Origin: Henckelia pumila
Taxonomy: Eukaryota; Streptophyta; Magnoliopsida; Lamiales; Gesneriaceae
Length of the DNA stretch: 64,000 nt
Reading direction: 5' to 3'
Assembly: GCF_033568475.1 (NCBI RefSeq)
Contig: NC_133121.1
Coordinates: forward strand, 24,659,374-24,723,373
Below are positions 61,967-64,000 of the stretch, piece after piece. Positions within the stretch are counted from its first letter, which is position 1. The number at the start of each line of letters is the position of its first letter. Made by a program: the position numbers and the translations under genes. The notes below the pieces were generated by a model, which had not been told where the DNA came from, made no database searches, and saw nothing but the letters and a program-made list of their open reading frames with translations.

Positions 61967-64000
61967 GTATCCTTTTAATTATTTTTACTTTTCTTTTCTT
62001 GTGTTTATATCTTTTTTAAGCCTTTATTGCTTCCAATTTTCACCCAATTAAGATTGTAATTACGGATGTTACATAGCATATCTGGTCTGCAGCTGAGGTT
62101 TATTTACTCATTCAATTTTCCACTTTTTAGCTCAAAAGTTCAAATGAAGAGTCTCTAATATAGTGAATTAGGTTTTCCAATGAAGTTGTAGCATGATAGA
62201 TTGTTCGAGTTCAAATGAGCCTAGATTTCCCTAGAAGATGTAGTTTCATCATCGACAGACATCTACTTGTGTATTAGTTTATATTCTTACTCTGTGTTCA
62301 GTCTAATCCCCTATTTCAAGCAACTGAGTTTGGCATATGCCCATCGAACATATTAATGAGTTCCATACCAATCGTCGTGAAAGTTAAGTTTCCAAGTTAA
62401 ACTTATGTTTTAGAATATAGAATATCGTCGAGTGGCTCTCAGCTATCATTATGCATTGGATTTTTATCAATCTACGGCTATGGTAGTGTGAGTAAAATCA
62501 TGAGTGCCACAAACATTTAGGTGGACGCTTTGCTTAGCTACATATTGAAAAGGCAGTGGTTTGAGTAGTATAATTTGAGACATTGGGGGTAGAAATTATA
62601 TGTGACTATCTCTACTGAAATTTCAGAAACAGTTGTAGTGGGTTCGCCCAAGGTCATCACTAGGCTCTTAATGCAGTTATAATACATAGCATGCGGAAAC
62701 GATGATTAACACCAGGTTCCATAAACTATTTCCGAAAACATCATTGCCATTTTTTCTTATACTGTTAAAGAACTGAGAATAAAATATGCGAAAATGGAAC
62801 TGAAATCAATCAAACTAAATTGAACTTCCTACAAGCTTCAAACCAGTGGAATAAAAATATACAAGCAGAACCGAATGCTTCTCTAGCAGATAATATCTGA
62901 CACAAAATATGTTTAAATTAAATGAAATTGACTCTCCTAAAGCATACAAATGAATCCATTAATTCAAAAAAGGTTGCTGAAAGTATCTTTGGACAAACGA
63001 ATCCAGTAATCTTGAAAATTAGTATAATTAGCTCCTAGATGTTCTCTTCTGGACAACAAACCTCCGGACTCTTAACATACCGTCTGAAACAAAATAAGTT
63101 TTAGATCAAAAGGGAGGTTGTCTACTCAGTAATCACAGATTTCAGAAGGCTTAAATCCTTATCATCAGAAAAATAGTATAAGAGTTTATAATATAATTTC
63201 CATGAAATCAAATAAACAGGACTGATCTAAGTGTTCGTCGGCTTCCAAATAGCTTATACTTATATCACTATCGATTATATCATGTATATTTACCAGAAAC
63301 TATTCCTGCCGAGAGGGTGTTTAGCAAATGCTCTACTTTTACCATGTATCACATAATGCATCTGTTTTGCTTTGCCGCAAATAAGTCAGATTGACATACG
63401 GAATTAACCTTGCGGAAACCATGTCTGAACACCAATACTTCTTATTACGCAGATACATGGTTAAAACATTTCTTGATACTTCAGTTATGGCTGAAAAATG
63501 TTGCAAGATATTTTTTTTGAAGACAGCATCATGACTGTTATAACAAAAGAAAACTATTTTCACACGATTTTACGGTCATTACTTGTGAAATATTTGAACA
63601 AAAGCTTTTATAAGAATGAAGTATGAATGGTCGTCTGCTTATATAAGGTTTTGAGCGCAGACTATGTGGAACTTTTCTCTCTACTGTTTATGCCTTGGCA
63701 TATTTTAAGTTAATAATTTAGAAAGGTGGTGTGAATTGGAGATTTTAAGTAAATTTTTAATCAATTATTTAAATCAATAAATTAGTATTCACTAGATTTT
63801 AAAAAAAATTCAATTTAAGAAAGAATTTTAACCAATTTATATAATTTTTAAAATATTGATATTATAATACATTTCTGGTGGAATAAATTATTTGGCGTAA
63901 GTGGAAAAAGTAAAAAGTATTATGAGAATATTCTTTTTGAAGTAAAAGGTGATCTATGTTTATCAAAGGATATTAAATCCTGCATTCTGCACAAAAAAAC
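61967..64000. other. intron of the beta-galactosidase gene, open at the window end
   Basis: I searched by eye for the next expected exon (GEHL-type block after WTYK) and did not find it. The stretch is AT-rich with no supported gene. It is therefore taken as a long intron of at least 2 kb, possibly enlarged by insertions. Confidence 0.45.

Overview
The window looks like nuclear DNA of a flowering plant, most likely a eudicot. Its genes have short exons joined by AT-rich GT-AG introns. It holds plant-only families (SKU5-like multicopper oxidase homologue, TIP3-type seed aquaporin, BGAL10-type beta-galactosidase) and plant transposons (MULE, hAT, Ty1/copia with an initiator-Met tRNA primer site). 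The species cannot be named from the sequence alone.

Host genes, left to right: (1) the 3' seven exons of a type I membrane protein resembling the V-ATPase accessory subunit VOA1/BIG1 (1308-3277, +); (2) an intronless SKU5-similar/NTP303-like gene (13216-14889, +); (3) a six-exon calcineurin-type metallophosphoesterase (16280-19063, +); (4) a three-exon TIP3-type tonoplast aquaporin (20184-21226, -), with seed-type RY and ABRE motifs upstream; (5) a small conserved charged protein (31712-32888, -, possibly starting at 33895) that contains a U12-type AT-AC intron; (6) the first fifteen coding exons of a BGAL10-like beta-galactosidase (53097-61966, +), cut off by the window end. These genes are unrelated single loci. 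No operon-like or pathway clustering is seen.

Between the genes lies a dense, nested transposon record. 4588-9875 is a MULE with about 105-bp terminal inverted repeats and a 9-bp target duplication. It carries a decayed transposase on + and a second ORF on - (GRF-zinc-finger-like with a C-terminal membrane segment), and a 646-bp MITE-like element has inserted into its Ser/Ala-rich tail. A 451-bp inverted copy of its 3' coding part sits at 11882-12332 between two 144-bp direct repeats, which looks like a break-repair insertion. 21602-30855 is a 9.25-kb hAT-like element with a perfect 8-bp target duplication. It is filled with tandem units of about 1.1-1.3 kb, and a smaller hAT remnant and a solo LTR are nested inside it. 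35928-49956 is a DUF1985/Ulp1-protease transposon gene, broken by a 2.2-kb solo LTR and by an 8.2-kb copia element with both LTRs. Smaller hAT-like elements lie at 11184-11734, 50869-51842 and 52197-52714, and a copia gag/PBS relic lies near 10020-10440.

All exon borders, target duplications and repeat ends were read by eye from the sequence. Family names rest on recognised motifs, not on database searches.
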